A DNA stretch of 64,000 nucleotides from Dryococelus australis (lineage: Eukaryota > Arthropoda > Insecta > Phasmatodea > Phasmatidae). Each line of letters starts with the position of its first letter. The first letter of the stretch is position 1. The stretch covers positions 229,429,265 to 229,493,264 of the forward strand of contig CM056993.1 in the NCBI GenBank assembly GCA_029891345.1, written 5' to 3'. The notes beneath the pieces are model-generated. The model was not told the DNA's origin and did no database searches. It saw only the letters and a list, made by a program, of their open reading frames with translations. The position numbers and the translations under genes were made by a program. Below are positions 60,993 to 64,000 of the stretch, piece by piece.

Positions 60993-61961
60993 TGGACAGT
61001 ATCCTTCACCGGTCCGGCCTTGTGCAGGCTGGGACTGTAGTGAAGGATATGAAACTAGCCTGTAATCACGGCTTTATATCCCGCTGCAGGTTGGGCATCT
61101 CGGGGTATTCCTGGAGTAGTCCGGCCTTATTGAGGCTTGGGCTATCCAGAAAATTCCATTCCGTTCCTCCCTCTCAGGATAAAATAACTGGAGATGTGTT
61201 CAAACAGAAAATGGTCCTTTGAAATGAGAGAAATCTGAAACTCCAGGTATATTCTGGATCTGGTCTTGTGCAGGCTAGAATTGAGATGGTAGCTGGAATA
61301 ATGACCTGGAAATTCTGGATGGTTCGACTTCCTGGTAGGTCAGGCGGTCACAATAATCCTAGGATCCCTTGGACTTATTCAGAGTGAAGGAAATTGAAGG
61401 ATATTGATTCAACCTGCTCAAGTCAGTGAGTGAGATGTTAAATGACCTAGGAGCGTTAAAGAATTGAATTAATTATAAATTTCAATTTTTACGTGGAGCT
61501 AGGTAATAGAAAGATGCGCACAAATGTAGACAAATGATGTATTTACTAAATACATGTGGAAACCAGTGAGGTGCATGATTAATAATGATATTAATTATGT
61601 GGCAGGTGAAGGCTACCTGCGTAAAAAACGTGTGTGGAGAAAAATCAGCTAGTGTAATTGCTATTTGGGAAAGTTAATTGCCTAACAGTCCAGAAGGGAC
61701 GTAGTTATGATCTGCCACCGCAGGTATGAAAGGAATTACTTTTGAGGTAGGGATCCAGGTGAGGACGTAAATACCTCTGACTGGTGGCATGGAGATGTCT
61801 GTAACCAAAGTGATGCACTTGCGAAGACATAGGAGACAGTACTTCAACACGTGGCATCTAGCAGTGTTTGCTATATTAGATTGCTCAAGTCGTTGAACAC
61901 TATGAGAGTTTGAGCAGTACAGCTTACTGCAGGAGACTTTACTTGGTTCAGCAGACACGAG

Positions 61962-62012
61962 TGGCCTAGTGGTCAGAATCCTGGTAGTTCCACTTTGAGT
62001 CTTGTTCAGACT
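61962..62012 (+). promoter_or_regulatory. tRNA-Glu-like segment with A and B boxes
   Basis: TGGCCTAGTGG (61962-61972) is a full A-box match. The following CTAGTGGTCAGAATCCTGG resembles the D-arm and anticodon stem of tRNA-Glu. TTGTTCAGACT (62002-62012) sits 40 bp after the A box as a degenerate B box, and forms the T-arm-like hairpin AGTCT-TGTTC-AGACT. The acceptor stem is missing, so this is a tRNA-derived promoter relic and not a gene. Confidence 0.5.
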
Positions 62013-62680
62013 GAAGTCAGGATCTGCACCACTTACCCCTGACTTAGACGAAGCCACACTCAGACTTGTAATGCCAGGTAGCTAAGCCTTACTTGGGCTT
62101 GAATGCCCTATCTAGCCTTACTCAAGCTTGTTGGTGCCCTCTGCCTTATTCAGAGTAGAGGGCCGGCGAACACTGCCGTGTCTGGATCTCGCACCTCCTT
62201 ATATACCCAAAACTTCAGCTTGCGTAATGTCAGAGATATGCAAGGGGTGCTAGCCTCTCTTCACGGGGGTTTGGTTTATTCCGACTTCAGGGCGGCGGCA
62301 CCCTTTTCTTATCTCCCCCATTGGAGGCTGTTGACTTTTTATCACCTATGCACGAGGCTTGCGGTGTCCTTGTAGCAGGGTGCTGTGATCTTGCATCATC
62401 CCTTGGAACTCGCATCTCTGGCTGATCAGTGTCGATAGTTCTGTCCAATAAGTACATATTGAGTGGGAAATACAAGCAACTGCATGGCGGCATCGTTAGA
62501 CAGTACAATTCCTCCCTTCATGACATTTGTCTGTAATCACTCACTAGGCTGGAAGTTAGGCACTGTATTAATTGGCCTGTCGTAATATGACTTCCCCATG
62601 AGTGTAGCAACTCTAGAAATGGGGTAAAGTCAAAACATAGAGTGTGCATGTCAGATGCGCAAGAATATGCCATGCGTCAA

Positions 62681-64000
62681 CGTATTGAAATACAATATCA
62701 CAAACACTTGGAATTTTATTCTAATCAAAAAACTAAGCTTGAGTTTGGAGCCCTCATATTCATTTCATTGAATGCATCTACAAGTAGAGTTGTGTGACTA
62801 GGTGTGTACTTAAAAACCCGACATAAAATGTGGAGCATCATTTTGTTATAGATGGCAAATTTGGTTTAATGTATTTAATAAAAAGTTAATTGTGGTTCTT
62901 ACGAAGTGTAGCAGTTTGGATGTTACAGCACATATGTGTAACTTCGAGGAATTTTAAAGTTGGGTTAATTGTCAGACAGCACAATTTCATTTTTAAAAAA
63001 TAAAGTATTTCGTGATTAAAAGTGGTGTCTGCTCATCACAGAGGTGAGATTGGGTAGTTTAGAGTTCCTAAACACAACGAGACTATTTATAAATTAACTG
63101 CAGTACTGAGTGTGCCTAGATGACAATGTATCACATTAACATACATATTTGCTAAAAACTTTTGGCATTGCAAACCGCTGCATGCATGGTTTTTATAAAT
63201 AAATTACATTTCTTTTCGCTTTGTTTCTGAATTTGGGGGGGGGGGGGGGGGCACACTAAACACAAAATGGCACGTCAGTCTCAGAAAAACTCTTTACAGA
63301 CCGAACCAAATTATTACCAAGCAAAATTGCTGCACATGGAAATATGTATAATTAATAAACCTATTGAGCTCACAGAAAGTATATGTCTATTTTGTATTTT
63401 GTATTTTACACATAAAACACAAGTCATTCCATGGGGGCGTGGCTTCCAAAGTGAGCTGCACATACTGGCTACCATATGGCAGCAGTTGCCTACTCAGAAG
63501 CTGTATCACAAAAGTTATCTAGTACGTCCACAAAAAAGAAAAAAATTTTTCATCTCATACAGGTTCAAAACGAATCGGGTTTAAAATATATTGCCTTTAA
63601 TTGATGAAGAAATATTTGAAAAATACTCTGCAACAGATCTGCGACCTCTTTAATTACAAGTATGCACTTAGCAACATCAGTACTAGCTACAAACAAACTT
63701 AACTATCAAACACAGTGTGAGCTCCATTTCATTTCAAACACCTACATTTCATTCTAAAATGAAGTTTAGTTTATCCCACTAATAACAGCTGTTTTACACC
63801 AATATAAAATATAATACATTTACATTTTGTCTAAGAACTTTTTCCTGCCCGCATATTTCTCCAATGTCTGTTGTGCGAAGGCAGAGCTGTCAAAATAGCC
63901 AACGTGAAATTCTCTTTCAATTGTTCATGCTTCAGCTGACACAGGATTTTTTATATTGGATACTGTTAATTTATGACAAGTTGCCCCACACTGGCTGTCA
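62681..64000. other. Right flank, no recognised gene
   Basis: AT-rich sequence with a 17-base G run at 63235-63251. If ATR continues upstream, its next exons lie here or beyond, but I could not identify one. Confidence 0.5.

Larger units (their letters stand above)
60306..62680 (-). repeat. Hairpin-array repeat, copy 2
   Basis: About 2.4 kb, co-linear with 11188-13880 but without the SINE. It contains the proline-rich frame (60624-60992), hairpins with GCCT-5nt-AGGC tips (for instance 61011-61035, 61121-61140, 61260-61278, 61998-62012, 62083-62101) and a tRNA-Glu-like segment (61962-62012). The hairpin at 61001-61048 has an extra outer 9-bp stem ATCCTTCAC/GTGAAGGAT. The element class is unknown to me; a Gypsy gag relic lies beyond its end on the same strand. 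Confidence 0.75.

Overview
The window is eukaryotic nuclear DNA, AT-rich and almost entirely intronic and transposon-derived. The one host gene I can support runs through it on the minus strand. Four exons (54466-54637, 35343-35585, 14093-14209, 1078-1206) have proper splice sites and compatible phases. They encode 220 consecutive residues that match, from memory of the human protein, the late HEAT-repeat region and UME domain of the checkpoint kinase ATR (mei-41 in Drosophila). A fifth upstream exon (about 58394-58499) is possible. Start codon, promoter, kinase domain and stop lie outside the window. The introns are about 12.9, 21.1 and 18.9 kb. With the Gypsy, Tc1/IS630, pogo/Tigger, MADF-bearing and tRNA-like SINE content, this suggests an arthropod with a large genome, probably an insect. 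I cannot name the species.

Layout, left to right. 1-14.4 kb: two ATR exons, a solo-type LTR (2.4-3.5 kb), a SINE (5.2-5.4 kb), a decayed minus-strand Gypsy pol (7.1-10.1 kb) split by a 1-kb MITE, and copy 1 of a 2.5-kb repeat full of small hairpins (11.2-13.9 kb), itself holding a SINE. 14.43-26.02 kb: one decayed Gypsy-type LTR retrotransposon with both LTRs and a 4-bp target duplication. It is invaded by a Tigger element, which in turn carries a 572-bp Tc1 element. 26-35 kb: a transposase relic, a MADF-domain relic, a SINE fragment, a roughly 830-bp foldback and a minus-strand LTR. 35-41 kb: the second ATR exon and a 1.7-kb inverted-repeat element. 40.9-45.2 kb: a minus-strand Gypsy with gag, protease, RT, RNase H and integrase, all damaged. 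47.2-50.0 kb: another Gypsy relic interrupted by a 1000-bp Tc1/IS630-type element. 51.4-54.6 kb: an LTR and the third ATR exon. 55-64 kb: an LTR-related relic, a 745-bp MITE, a Gypsy gag relic, a 116-bp tandem repeat and copy 2 of the hairpin repeat.

No mobile element here looks able to move by itself: frames are broken and every reverse transcriptase seen has lost its YxDD motif. ATR is presumably transcribed across all of them. The most unusual structures are the paired hairpin-array repeats (with a tRNA-like A/B box and a shared reading frame) and the long foldback at 32.0-32.9 kb.
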